Part shown: positions 6,779-13,321 of the stretch, piece after piece | Position numbering within the stretch: position 1 is the stretch's first letter | Layout of the letters: each line of letters opens with the position of its first letter | Source: UBA11098 sp041671525 | Lineage (GTDB): Bacteria > Patescibacteriota > Minisyncoccia > Moranbacterales > UBA2206 | Length of the DNA: 44,583 bases | Assembly (NCBI GenBank): GCA_041671525.1 | Contig: JBAZBJ010000013.1 | Location: forward strand, 1-44,583 | Direction of reading: 5' to 3' | Made by a program: the position numbers and the translations under genes | The notes under the pieces: generated by a model | Database searches by the model: none | What the model was told of the DNA's origin: nothing | What the model saw: only the letters and a program-made list of their open reading frames with translations

Positions 6779-7294
6779 TTACCTCACTAAATAAACCGCC
6801 AAGGTCCCATACACAATCCCCAACACGGTGCCGGCGATGATGTCGCTGGGATAGTGCATGCCGTTGTGCAGACGGGCGTAGGCCATGAAAAGCGTGAAAA
6901 GCAGCGCGGCTGGCCAAATGACCGGGACGAACAAAGTCGCCACTGTCAGCATCGCCAGCGTGGAAGACATATGACTGGATGGGAAAGACGAATCGCGATG
7001 TTTTTTTCCTAGCGGCTTGATTTCATCCGGAAAAGCAACGTAGGGACGCACCCGCGTGAAATTTTTGGCCAGCAAAATTTTGAATATCCCCTCGGTGATT
7101 GCAAAATGAAAAATCGTGGCCAGTGCCAGCGCGACAAGAATTTTCAGCCCGTTGGCCCGGTCAAAAAACAGCAGCGCCAAGGCCATCAGCCCCCAAAAAA
7201 CCGTGAGCAGTGGAATGTAAGAGATGATCCGCGTTGCCAGATCAATCTTGTCCTTGCCAAACCTATTGAAAAATTTTACGATTTGCAGTTCCAT
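6779..7294 (-). CDS. PAP2-family membrane phosphatase
   Basis: Integral membrane phosphatase of the PAP2 superfamily. The 171-residue product has about five hydrophobic segments and all three signature blocks: a K-x5-RP variant KNFTRVRP (about 77-84), SFPSSHMS (103-110) and ARLHNGMHYPSD (about 141-152) with the catalytic His. Likely substrates are undecaprenyl pyrophosphate (BcrC-like role in recycling the peptidoglycan carrier) or phosphatidate; the sequence alone does not decide. The presence of mraY and dacA in the window makes the carrier role reasonable. It follows the HD-domain gene at a 25-base gap that holds half a palindromic arm. Confidence 0.88.
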   Translation of the reverse strand: MELQIVKFFNRFGKDKIDLATRIISYIPLLTVFWGLMALALLFFDRANGLKILVALALATIFHFAITEGIFKILLAKNFTRVRPYVAFPDEIKPLGKKHRDSSFPSSHMSSTLAMLTVATLFVPVIWPAALLFTLFMAYARLHNGMHYPSDIIAGTVLGIVYGTLAVYLVR

Positions 7295-7303
7295 CTGAAA
7301 TTA

Positions 7304-7318
7304 TTTAACGGGGTGAAT
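7304..7318. repeat. half copy of the ACCCCGTTAAAT palindromic arm
   Basis: ATTTAACGGGGTGAA matches the right arm of the unit at 2924-2976 (there ATTTAACTGGGGTGAA, with one extra base). No partner arm is present here, so this looks like a remnant. Confidence 0.45.
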
Positions 7319-7319
7319 T

Positions 7320-7904
7320 TTAAAATCCAAACCAGCGCTGAAAATCGGCCAACCGTTTTTTAACCAGCTTTTTTTCCGCCGGGAAAAATATTTTGTGTTC
7401 ATAGTCTTTCTCCAACTTTTGCATGTTCTTTTTCATCGTGTCCGCGTATTCTTCTGACGCCACTACCGCGATGCCCAAATAGAAAGACGGCAGGAAATGA
7501 TTGAGCGCGTCGGCGGTCGCCACGATCTTTTCCTCCTTGGTCTTGGGAATGAATTTTTTGCAGCGGTGCGTCAGCGCGATGTTTTTCACTTTTTCCGCCA
7601 CGTCTTTGTCGAATTTTTCCTTGATCAGGATGTCATAGGCCTTGATCGCGCTCATCTCATCGTGCAATTTCGGATCATCGATCAGCGAAATGTCATGCAA
7701 CATCGCTCCGATCCAAACCAGATCCTCATTGGCCTTGTATTTCTTCGCCAACCGCCGTGCCTCTTTCGTCACCGGCACGATGTGATGATCCCAAAAATCC
7801 TGCAGCATTTTCTGCTTCACCTCATCCACGCCTTTGCTTTTTTCAGGACTGTAATACATCTTCTTGATCTTCTTGGCCAGTTTTTCGATTTGTTGTTTGG
7901 TCAT
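7320..7904 (-). CDS. HD-domain phosphohydrolase
   Basis: Metal-dependent HD-superfamily hydrolase. The 194-residue product shows the ordered HD ligands: H in FWDHHIVPV (about 41-43), the HD pair in GAMLHDISLI (about 69-70), a helical HRCKK motif (THR, about 112) and D in ATADALNHF (about 130). Such single-domain proteins hydrolyse phosphate esters or nucleotides; some act in (p)ppGpp or nucleotide metabolism, but no RelA/SpoT partner domain is present. Lys-rich ends. It follows lysS with a 17-base gap and precedes the PAP2 gene on the same strand. Confidence 0.85.
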   Translation of the reverse strand: MTKQQIEKLAKKIKKMYYSPEKSKGVDEVKQKMLQDFWDHHIVPVTKEARRLAKKYKANEDLVWIGAMLHDISLIDDPKLHDEMSAIKAYDILIKEKFDKDVAEKVKNIALTHRCKKFIPKTKEEKIVATADALNHFLPSFYLGIAVVASEEYADTMKKNMQKLEKDYEHKIFFPAEKKLVKKRLADFQRWFGF

Positions 7905-7921
7905 GATTTTTGCTTAAAAAT

Positions 7922-9370
7922 TTATTTAGTTTTCATCCCAGGAAAAATGACGGTTTCGCGGATGGAGCGGTTCATTAAGAATGAAAAGAATCTTTCGCTC
8001 ATGCCAAAACCGAAGGCTGGCGGCATGCCGATTTCCAGGGCCTCCACAAAATCTTCGTCCATCATCTGCGCTTCGGTGTCCCCCGCCTCCCGCGCTTTCA
8101 TCTGTTCCAAGAAACGATTTTTCTGGTCAATTGGGTCATTCAGCTCCCCAAATGCATTACACAATTCACTTTTGCCCGCCACAATTTGGAAACGCAGCAC
8201 TTTTTTCGGATTGTGCGGATCAGTTTTGGCCAAAGGCGAAATTTCCAACGGGTGCCCAGTCAGAAAACATGGCTGCACCAATTTTTGCCGCACGGTTTTT
8301 TTGTACAGCGCGTCAATCATCCGACCCTTGCTATAATCTTTTTCATACTTGATGCCCAGCTCATCCGCTTTCTTTTTCAAAACTTCAACCGACAGCTCAT
8401 CATTCAGATCCAAGCCGGTTTCTTTTTGGAATTCCGTGAAATAATCCACCACCGGAAATTTCACATCCCAATTGATTTTGGCATCTTCATATTCATGGAC
8501 ATAGCCGCCCAAAACATTGCGAACAATTTCCTTGTACATTTTTTCGACAAATTCCATGCCTTTCTCCAAATCCGAGTACGCCCAATAAAATTCCATGTGA
8601 TCGAATTCCTGCAAATGATCCCGATCCATGCCTTCATTACGGAAAACTCGCCCGATTTCAAACACACGCTCATAACCTCCCACCAGCAGACGCTTCAGCG
8701 GCAGCTCCAAGGAGATGCGTAGATAAAAGTCTTGATCCAGGGCGTTGTGATGCGTCACAAACGGCTCAGCGTCCGCCCCGCCGGGGATATGCTCCAGCAC
8801 AGAGGTCTGCACCTCTAAAAAGCCGGCGCCAGCCAAGTATTGGCGAATGGTCTGCCAAAAAACATTTTTCTTTCTGAAAAGTTCCCGTGTTTCCGGATTG
8901 GCCAACAAGTCCAGATATCTCTTACGCAGCAAGTCCTCAATGTCCTTGAGTCCAAAGTGCTCCGTCGGGATCGGCCGCGTGCTCTTGGACAACATCGTCC
9001 AGTCCGAAACCTCCAACGTTTTTTCCTCCTGCTTAGTCTTGAAAAGTTTGCCGGTCACCTGCACAAAATCACCCAGCTCCACATTTTTGGCAAACAGTTT
9101 ATATTTCTCCTCCGGCATATTCTTCTTGTTCAGAAACACCTGGATCTTTCCGGTTTCATCTTCGATGTGTGCGAAAGTCGAGCCGCCCATCGGTCGGAAA
9201 GAACGCACGCGACCAGCCAAAGTTATTTCTTTATCGGATAATTCCTCAAACCGTTCCAGTACTTCACCATTGCCAAAATCCTTTTGAGATTTTTCTGGAT
9301 ATGGATCCATGCCGGCCGCTTTTATTTTTTCCAATTTTTCCAGTTTGGTCTGCAGAATATCTTCGCGCAT
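7922..9370 (-). CDS. lysS: lysine--tRNA ligase (class II)
   Basis: Charges tRNA-Lys with lysine. The 482-residue product starts MREDILQTKLEKLEKIKAAG; the upstream in-frame start at 9409 would add 13 residues inside an AT-rich palindromic element and is less likely. An N-terminal OB fold (TLAGRVRSFRPMGGSTFAHI, about 50-70) is followed by the class II core with motif 2 FEIGRVFRNEGMDRDHLQEF and the lysine-binding ELCNAFGELNDP near 400. Motif 3 is GIGMPPAFGFGMSER-like (here EIGMPPAFGFGMSERF near 455). Length is close to the usual ~490. A terminator and a long palindrome separate it from greA upstream. Confidence 0.95.
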   Translation of the reverse strand: MREDILQTKLEKLEKIKAAGMDPYPEKSQKDFGNGEVLERFEELSDKEITLAGRVRSFRPMGGSTFAHIEDETGKIQVFLNKKNMPEEKYKLFAKNVELGDFVQVTGKLFKTKQEEKTLEVSDWTMLSKSTRPIPTEHFGLKDIEDLLRKRYLDLLANPETRELFRKKNVFWQTIRQYLAGAGFLEVQTSVLEHIPGGADAEPFVTHHNALDQDFYLRISLELPLKRLLVGGYERVFEIGRVFRNEGMDRDHLQEFDHMEFYWAYSDLEKGMEFVEKMYKEIVRNVLGGYVHEYEDAKINWDVKFPVVDYFTEFQKETGLDLNDELSVEVLKKKADELGIKYEKDYSKGRMIDALYKKTVRQKLVQPCFLTGHPLEISPLAKTDPHNPKKVLRFQIVAGKSELCNAFGELNDPIDQKNRFLEQMKAREAGDTEAQMMDEDFVEALEIGMPPAFGFGMSERFFSFLMNRSIRETVIFPGMKTK

Positions 9371-9376
9371 AATTTT

Positions 9377-9511
9377 TGAAAACACAAAATTCAAAAACAC
9401 AAATTCCAAACAAAATCAATATCTAAAACACAAAACAACAAACTATTTTGTATTTTTGGAAATTGTGTTTTGGGTTTTGTTTGTGATTTGTAATTTGGGC
9501 TTTGTGATTTA
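9377..9511. repeat. long imperfect palindromic element (ACAAAAC word family)
   Basis: The left half repeats words such as AAAACACAAAATTC and AAAACACAAAACAAC; the right half carries their complement (GGAAATTGTGTTTTGG, GTTTTGTTTGTGATTTG). It begins 6 bases from the lysS start and, with the greA terminator, fills the gap. Architecture resembles the elements at 24.5, 27.0, 28.2 and 30.0 kb. Confidence 0.55.
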
Positions 9512-9560
9512 TTCCCAATTTAGTGCTTTAATAATACCGTATCTGGCCAAAATTGGCAAT

Positions 9561-9592
9561 AAAAAATAGCCCCCTTTACGAGAGCCATTTTT
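9561..9592 (-). terminator. Rho-independent terminator after greA
   Basis: Minus-strand stem TGGCTCTC/GGGGGCTA (with G-T pairs) and a short loop, followed by TTTTTTATT. It starts 9 bases after the greA stop codon. Confidence 0.65.
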
Positions 9593-9600
9593 CGAAGAAT

Positions 9601-10056
9601 TTATTTGACGTCCAGGATCTTATATTTCATTTTTCCTTGCGGCGTGTCCACTTCCACGTCATCGCCTTTTTTCTTGCCCAGGAAACCTTTGCCCAGCGGC
9701 GATTCGTTGGAAATTTTCAGTTCGGCCGGACTGGCTTCGTTGGAACCGACAATTTGAAATTCCAAATCGCTGCCGTTGAATTTCACTTTCACTTTTGAGC
9801 CGATCTGCGCCACACCGGTCGCCCCGCCCGTGGCCACCACGGTCGATTCTTTCAACATAAATTCCAGCTCCGCCACGCGAGCTTCATTTTCCGCTTGCTG
9901 TCTTTTGGCTTCCGAATATTCCGCGTTCTCACTCAGGTCGCCCTGCTCCTTGGCTTCCTTGATCGCATTAGCAATATCCTGGCGAATCGTCACTTTGCGG
10001 TTCTCCAACTCGTCCTTGATTTTTCGCAGCCCTTCCTCGGTTATAAGTTTTGTCAT
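9601..10056 (-). CDS. greA: transcription elongation factor GreA
   Basis: Rescues backtracked RNA polymerase by stimulating transcript cleavage through the secondary channel. The 151-residue product has the family's two-domain form: an N-terminal antiparallel coiled coil (about 1-76) with the tip residues in KEAKEQGDLSENAEYSEAK (acidic D and E at the tip) and a C-terminal FKBP-like domain with SNESPLGKGFLGKKKGD (about 117-133). Length is standard (~158 in E. coli). The gene has its own promoter (10166-10193) and a strong terminator-like hairpin in its leader (10086-10115), so greA may be controlled by attenuation. Confidence 0.96.
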   Translation of the reverse strand: MTKLITEEGLRKIKDELENRKVTIRQDIANAIKEAKEQGDLSENAEYSEAKRQQAENEARVAELEFMLKESTVVATGGATGVAQIGSKVKVKFNGSDLEFQIVGSNEASPAELKISNESPLGKGFLGKKKGDDVEVDTPQGKMKYKILDVK

Positions 10057-10085
10057 CTTTGTAGAATTATATATTGATTATTTCT

Positions 10086-10115
10086 TAAAAAATTACCGCC
10101 CGAAACGGGCAGTAA
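10086..10115 (-). terminator. terminator-like hairpin in the greA leader (candidate attenuator)
   Basis: Minus-strand stem TTACTGCCCG / CGGGCGGTAA (10 bp with one T-G pair, 3-base loop) followed by TTTTTT. It lies between the greA promoter (start near 10160) and the greA ATG at 10056, so it would stop transcription before the gene unless read through. Confidence 0.75.
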
Positions 10116-10165
10116 AGAGACATATTTTATGCTTTAAATTGGCACAAAAACCAATTACATGGCAA

Positions 10166-10193
10166 ATTGTATCACACACTAAGGAGTTGTCAA
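10166..10193 (-). promoter_or_regulatory. greA promoter
   Basis: Minus-strand TTGACA (10193-10188), 16-base spacer, extended -10 TGATACAAT with TACAAT at 10171-10166. The -35 lies in the left arm of the palindromic element at 10182-10302. Confidence 0.7.
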
Positions 10194-10302
10194 CCCCGTT
10201 AGAGTTCGGACAATAAAAATGGTAACTACCCAATATTGTTTAGATATAAATATTATTAATTATGGAGGATATTTTTCCCGAACTCTAACGGGGCAACTCC
10301 TA
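10182..10302. repeat. inverted-repeat element with ACCCCGTTAGAG arms
   Basis: The left arm (10182-10209) and right arm (10278-10301) are reverse complements except for four extra bases (TCAA) in the left one; shared core CCCCGTTAGAGTTCGG. The ~68-bp interior is very AT-rich and has no ORF. The right arm reaches into the stop codon of the DsbA-like gene, and the left arm contains the greA -35 box. The CCCCGTTA core recurs at 2925 and 7310. Confidence 0.7.
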
Positions 10303-11316
10303 TTTGGCCAGTTCCTGCTCGATGGCCGTTTTCAGGTCATCCGCGCTGGTCACGCCGTTTTTGAATTGGTTGTTGATGAAGATCGCCGGCGTGCCGGAAA
10401 TTCCGAAGGCGGTTGCTTCAGCCACGCTCGCATCGATCCTGTCCTGATATTTTTTGCTGTCCAGACAACTGTTGAATTTGGCGGCATCCAGATTCAGCAC
10501 CTTGGCATAGTCCTTGAATTTCTGCGTGTCAGAAGCCGTGTTCCAATCACTTTGATTTGCAAACAGCTTGTCGCCATATTCCCAAAACTTGTCCTGTTCC
10601 AGCGCGCATTGCGCCGCCAAAGCCGCCGGACCGGCTTGCGGGTGGATCGGCAAGGGTAATTCCTTGTAATCAAACCAGACTTTGTCCGCGTAGTTTTTCA
10701 TCGTGTCACGCAAGGTTGACCAAAAAATTTTGCAATATGGACATTGGAAATCAGAATAGACCACCACTTTCACTTTGGCATCGGCCGCCCCGAAAGTCGC
10801 GTCACTTTCCAGGATTTGCGGCATGGTCAAATATCGGCCCGGCGCCAACCCCAACTCATCCGTTTTCAGCATATATTGATCATCCTTTTGCTCAAAAATA
10901 ATTTGGGCTTGCGTATAAAAATCGGTTTTGGCCACCGCTGAATCAAAAACAAAGGCCGGCAAAGTTTTGAGGCCGAATTCGGCGATTATTTTTTTTGCCT
11001 CCGCTGAATTATAATCCAATTTCTGCGCGCTCACCGTCGGCATCACGCGCCGCAACCAGACCAATGCTTCTCCCGGATCACATTTGGCGCCGCAAGTGTC
11101 GTCAGTCAGCACACTAACTTTGACCAGTGGCTCACCATACGCCACCCAGGTCTTGCCGTTAGCTTCAAAAATTTCGCTCTGTGACAAATTCTTCTGCGAA
11201 AAACCGCCACCTTTCAAAAGTTGCGCGACATCCACAAACAGACTGCCGATAAAAAGTCCGCCCAGCAGGATGGCAATGGAAATTAGATTCTTGATTTTTT
11301 TATTATCCTCTGCCAT
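10300..11316 (-). CDS. membrane-anchored DsbA-family thiol oxidoreductase
   Basis: Predicted extracytoplasmic disulphide oxidoreductase. The 338-residue product (start ATG at 11316; the GTG/ATG 39 bases upstream adds a poor N-terminus) has one membrane anchor (about 10-32). A first thioredoxin-like region carries C75-x3-C79 (DDTCGAKCDPG) and a TLPAFVF loop; a second, complete DsbA/thioredoxin-fold domain carries CPYC (about 192-195, YSDFQCPYCKIFW) and the cis-proline loop GISGTPAIFINNQ (about 300). Such fusions serve disulphide formation in exported proteins. It may act on the exported Cys-containing proteins of this cell. It stands alone, bordered by palindromic elements on both sides. Confidence 0.88.
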   Translation of the reverse strand: MAEDNKKIKNLISIAILLGGLFIGSLFVDVAQLLKGGGFSQKNLSQSEIFEANGKTWVAYGEPLVKVSVLTDDTCGAKCDPGEALVWLRRVMPTVSAQKLDYNSAEAKKIIAEFGLKTLPAFVFDSAVAKTDFYTQAQIIFEQKDDQYMLKTDELGLAPGRYLTMPQILESDATFGAADAKVKVVVYSDFQCPYCKIFWSTLRDTMKNYADKVWFDYKELPLPIHPQAGPAALAAQCALEQDKFWEYGDKLFANQSDWNTASDTQKFKDYAKVLNLDAAKFNSCLDSKKYQDRIDASVAEATAFGISGTPAIFINNQFKNGVTSADDLKTAIEQELAK

Positions 11317-11354
11317 TTTTGTCTGCGAGGTACGAGCGGCTACAAAAATGAGCA

Positions 11355-11465
11355 TCCCGCACCAATTCGCTATTAAATCTTAATATTTATTCTCAACTTA
11401 GCCGCAGGCGAATTCACAATAAAATTTCTACACTATTTCGGACTTTATTGGAATTGGTTGCGGGA
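11355..11465. repeat. imperfect inverted repeat upstream of the DsbA-like gene
   Basis: Ends TCCCGCACCAATTCG (11355-11369) and GGAATTGGTTGCGGGA (11450-11465) are reverse complements with few mismatches. The AT-rich interior shows partial mirrored pairing. No ORF. Confidence 0.5.
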
Positions 11466-11480
11466 CACTTTCAATAATTA

Positions 11481-11816
11481 TTACTGATTGCTATCCGGCT
11501 GGTCATTCGTGCACGTCGCTCCCGCCGAAGGATCCTGATTTTCCGGCGGACGCATCTGCTTGTTTAAAAAATCCGCTTGCAGCTTATTGATGTTATACTG
11601 CGCCACCCCGGCTTTCATTTTGTAATCGTCAAAGCCGATCGTGATTCTTTTAGCCGCCTCAGTCTTGACCGCAAAGCCGATTAAAATCCCCAGCACCAAA
11701 AACAGCGCCAGCTCGACATAAAAATCCCGCCTAGCTCTCTTGGCTTCTTCCACCGGTGTTCTAATTGGTTTTATTTCTTCCACTTCTGCATCTTGAATTT
11801 TATTTTCTTCAATCAT
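11481..11816 (-). CDS. single-pass membrane hypothetical protein
   Basis: A 111-residue product with an acidic N-terminus (MIEENKIQDAEVEEIKPI), a basic patch (EEAKRARRDF), one hydrophobic segment (about 34-49, VELALFLVLGILIGFAV) and an extracytoplasmic tail with low complexity and Pro/Asn/Gln. The basic patch before the segment predicts N-in topology. I do not recognise the family. It lies between repeat element C1 (upstream) and the inverted repeat at 11355-11465, and shares the strand with the DsbA-like gene; no overlap suggests a tight functional link. Confidence 0.55.
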   Translation of the reverse strand: MIEENKIQDAEVEEIKPIRTPVEEAKRARRDFYVELALFLVLGILIGFAVKTEAAKRITIGFDDYKMKAGVAQYNINKLQADFLNKQMRPPENQDPSAGATCTNDQPDSNQ

Positions 11817-11826
11817 ATTTTTTATC

Positions 11827-11914
11827 TGTCATTCCGAGCGAGCATAGCGAGTCGAGGAATCTAATTAATTAGATCCTTCGACTTCGTCCGCGGCGGACTC
11901 CGCTCAGGATGACA
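11827..11914. repeat. dispersed palindromic repeat, TGTCATTCCGAGC family (copy 1)
   Basis: Outer arms TGTCATTCCGAGCG and CGCTCAGGATGACA, with inner pairs TCGAGGAATCTAATT/AATTAGATCCTTCGA and GTCCGCGGCGGAC. The sequence type (TGTCATTCCGAGC...GAGGAATCT) is widespread in intergenic regions of many bacteria. Copies 2 and 3 are at 17011-17087 and 15839-15991. Confidence 0.8.
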
Positions 11915-11962
11915 CGCTTTTAACCCCCTTATCTTACCAACTATCCCCCAAAAACTCAATGC

Positions 11963-11991
11963 TTGACAATATTGTAATTTAGGTGTATAAT
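11963..11991 (+). promoter_or_regulatory. consensus sigma70 promoter on the plus strand without a following ORF
   Basis: TTGACA (11963-11968), exactly 17 bases, TATAAT (11986-11991): a full match to the consensus. The predicted start is near 11998. It resembles the promoter at 15491-15519 at 24 of 30 positions. Confidence 0.75.
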
Positions 11992-11997
11992 ATAAGA

Positions 11998-12048
11998 AAG
12001 TAGCTAGCAAATATTCTCTCTAATAAGCCCTCAAATAGGCTTTTTTTA
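11998..12048 (+). ncRNA. candidate ~50-nt small RNA between a promoter and a terminator
   Basis: The only content between the consensus promoter and the hairpin AAGCC-N8-GGCTT plus seven T (12025-12047) is about 27 bases without an ORF. The stem is short, so termination may be partial; read-through would run antisense into the 3' end of the permease gene that ends at 12056. No known RNA family is recognised. Confidence 0.4.
12025..12047 (+). terminator. short Rho-independent terminator, plus strand
   Basis: AAGCC (12025-12029), 8-base loop, GGCTT (12038-12042), then a run of seven T. The T run on the plus strand shows that it serves plus-strand transcription, not the minus-strand permease gene. 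Confidence 0.5.
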
Positions 12049-12055
12049 TTTTACA

Positions 12056-13312
12056 CTATTCTTTCCTTAAGGCATCCATCGGCGTCAGCCGCGAAGCACT
12101 GCGCGCGGGGTAGTAACCAAAAATCAGCCCGACCGCCACCGAAAAGCTGGTCGCCAAAAGAATTGATTGCGGCGTAGCGGAAAGTTGCAAGGAAAAACCG
12201 AGCAAAGTGAAGACATAAGAAAGCAACAATGTTAAAGCAAATCCCAAAATAATTCCCACCGCTCCACCGGCGAAGGTGATGAAGATTGCTTCGAAGATAA
12301 ATTGCTTGAGGATGTCCCCCGTCTTGGCGCCGACCGCTTTGCGCAAACCGATCTCAAAAGTCCGTTCCGCCACCGCCACATACATGATGTTCATGATCCC
12401 CACGCCACCCACAATCAGCGAAATGGAAGTCAGTGCCAAAAGCAGAATATTGATCGTCCCAAAAACTTTGGCAATTGTGTCCTGCGCTTCCTTGATGGAA
12501 GTCACGCCAAAATCATCTTTGTTGGGATCAGTGATGTCATGCAACCGGCGCATTTCGTCCGTGAGATCCGCCGCCGTCACATCAATCAACGCTTCGTTTT
12601 TCACCTTGACCATGATGAAGCGGACATAGTCGATGCCGAGAATTTTTTTCTGCACGGTCTGCACCGGGATGTAAACGATGTCATCATAATTAAAACCGGC
12701 CACGGCTCCGCGCGACTGCACCAGGCCGATGACTTTATAATTTTGATCTTTGATTTTGATCGTTTTTCCGAGCGGATTGTCCGTGCCAAAAAAAGAATCC
12801 CGCACATTGCTGCCGATGACCGCCACTTGACCCAAACTGTCATCTTCAGCCTCTGTAAAAAATGTTCCATCTTCCAATTTCGTATTCTGATCGATCTGCG
12901 CATATTGCGCGCCGACCCCAAAGATAAAAATGCGCTTGTTGACGTTTTGATAGCTGGCACGTTCTTGTGCCATCGTGCCGGGCGTCACGGCCGCGATGTT
13001 GGGCAGTTTCCCCAATTTTTCGGCATCGGCAATTTTCATGGTGGTGATTTGGATGCCCTGCGCCTGTCCGGTGGCGTTCGCCGTTGAAGCTTTGCCGGTG
13101 GCCGGCACCTTGACTTCCACTTGGATGATGTCCGTCCCAAAACTGCCAACCTGTCCCAGAACAAAATTTTTGACGCCCTGCCCGGCCGAACTCACCACAA
13201 TGACCGACGTGATCCCAATGACCACCCCCACCAACGTCAAAATAGTCCGCCCCTTGTTGGCCCGCAGATTCTTGAAAGCTAATTTGATTGAGACAATCAG
13301 TTCGTGAAACAT
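12056..13312 (-). CDS. MacB/FtsX-like ABC transporter permease (second copy)
   Basis: Membrane subunit of a MacB-type (type VII) ABC exporter. The 418-residue product has the family layout: one N-terminal membrane helix (about 17-40, TILTLVGVVIGITSVIVVSSAG), a large extracytoplasmic MacB_PCD domain (about 45-275) and three C-terminal helices forming the FtsX domain (about 285-410) with ERTFEIGLRKAVGAKTGDI and the ending YYPARSASRLTPMDALRKE. It has no ATPase domain; the ATPase is encoded by a separate gene (14766-15497). It lies 9 bases after a paralogous permease, so the transporter could be a permease heterodimer. MacB-type systems move peptides, antibiotics or lipids by mechanotransmission; the cargo here is unknown. 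Confidence 0.9.
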   Translation of the reverse strand: MFHELIVSIKLAFKNLRANKGRTILTLVGVVIGITSVIVVSSAGQGVKNFVLGQVGSFGTDIIQVEVKVPATGKASTANATGQAQGIQITTMKIADAEKLGKLPNIAAVTPGTMAQERASYQNVNKRIFIFGVGAQYAQIDQNTKLEDGTFFTEAEDDSLGQVAVIGSNVRDSFFGTDNPLGKTIKIKDQNYKVIGLVQSRGAVAGFNYDDIVYIPVQTVQKKILGIDYVRFIMVKVKNEALIDVTAADLTDEMRRLHDITDPNKDDFGVTSIKEAQDTIAKVFGTINILLLALTSISLIVGGVGIMNIMYVAVAERTFEIGLRKAVGAKTGDILKQFIFEAIFITFAGGAVGIILGFALTLLLSYVFTLLGFSLQLSATPQSILLATSFSVAVGLIFGYYPARSASRLTPMDALRKE

Positions 13313-13321
13313 AAAATATTT

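Noticed and set aside
7497..8336. 279-codon plus-strand open frame opposite lysS and the HD gene
   Set aside because: It lies antisense to two well-supported genes, has no recognisable motif and no start signals. GC-rich third positions of the opposite genes explain the open frame.
12025..12047. terminator for the minus-strand permease gene
   Set aside because: The T run lies on the plus strand; on the minus strand the hairpin is followed by ATTAGAG.
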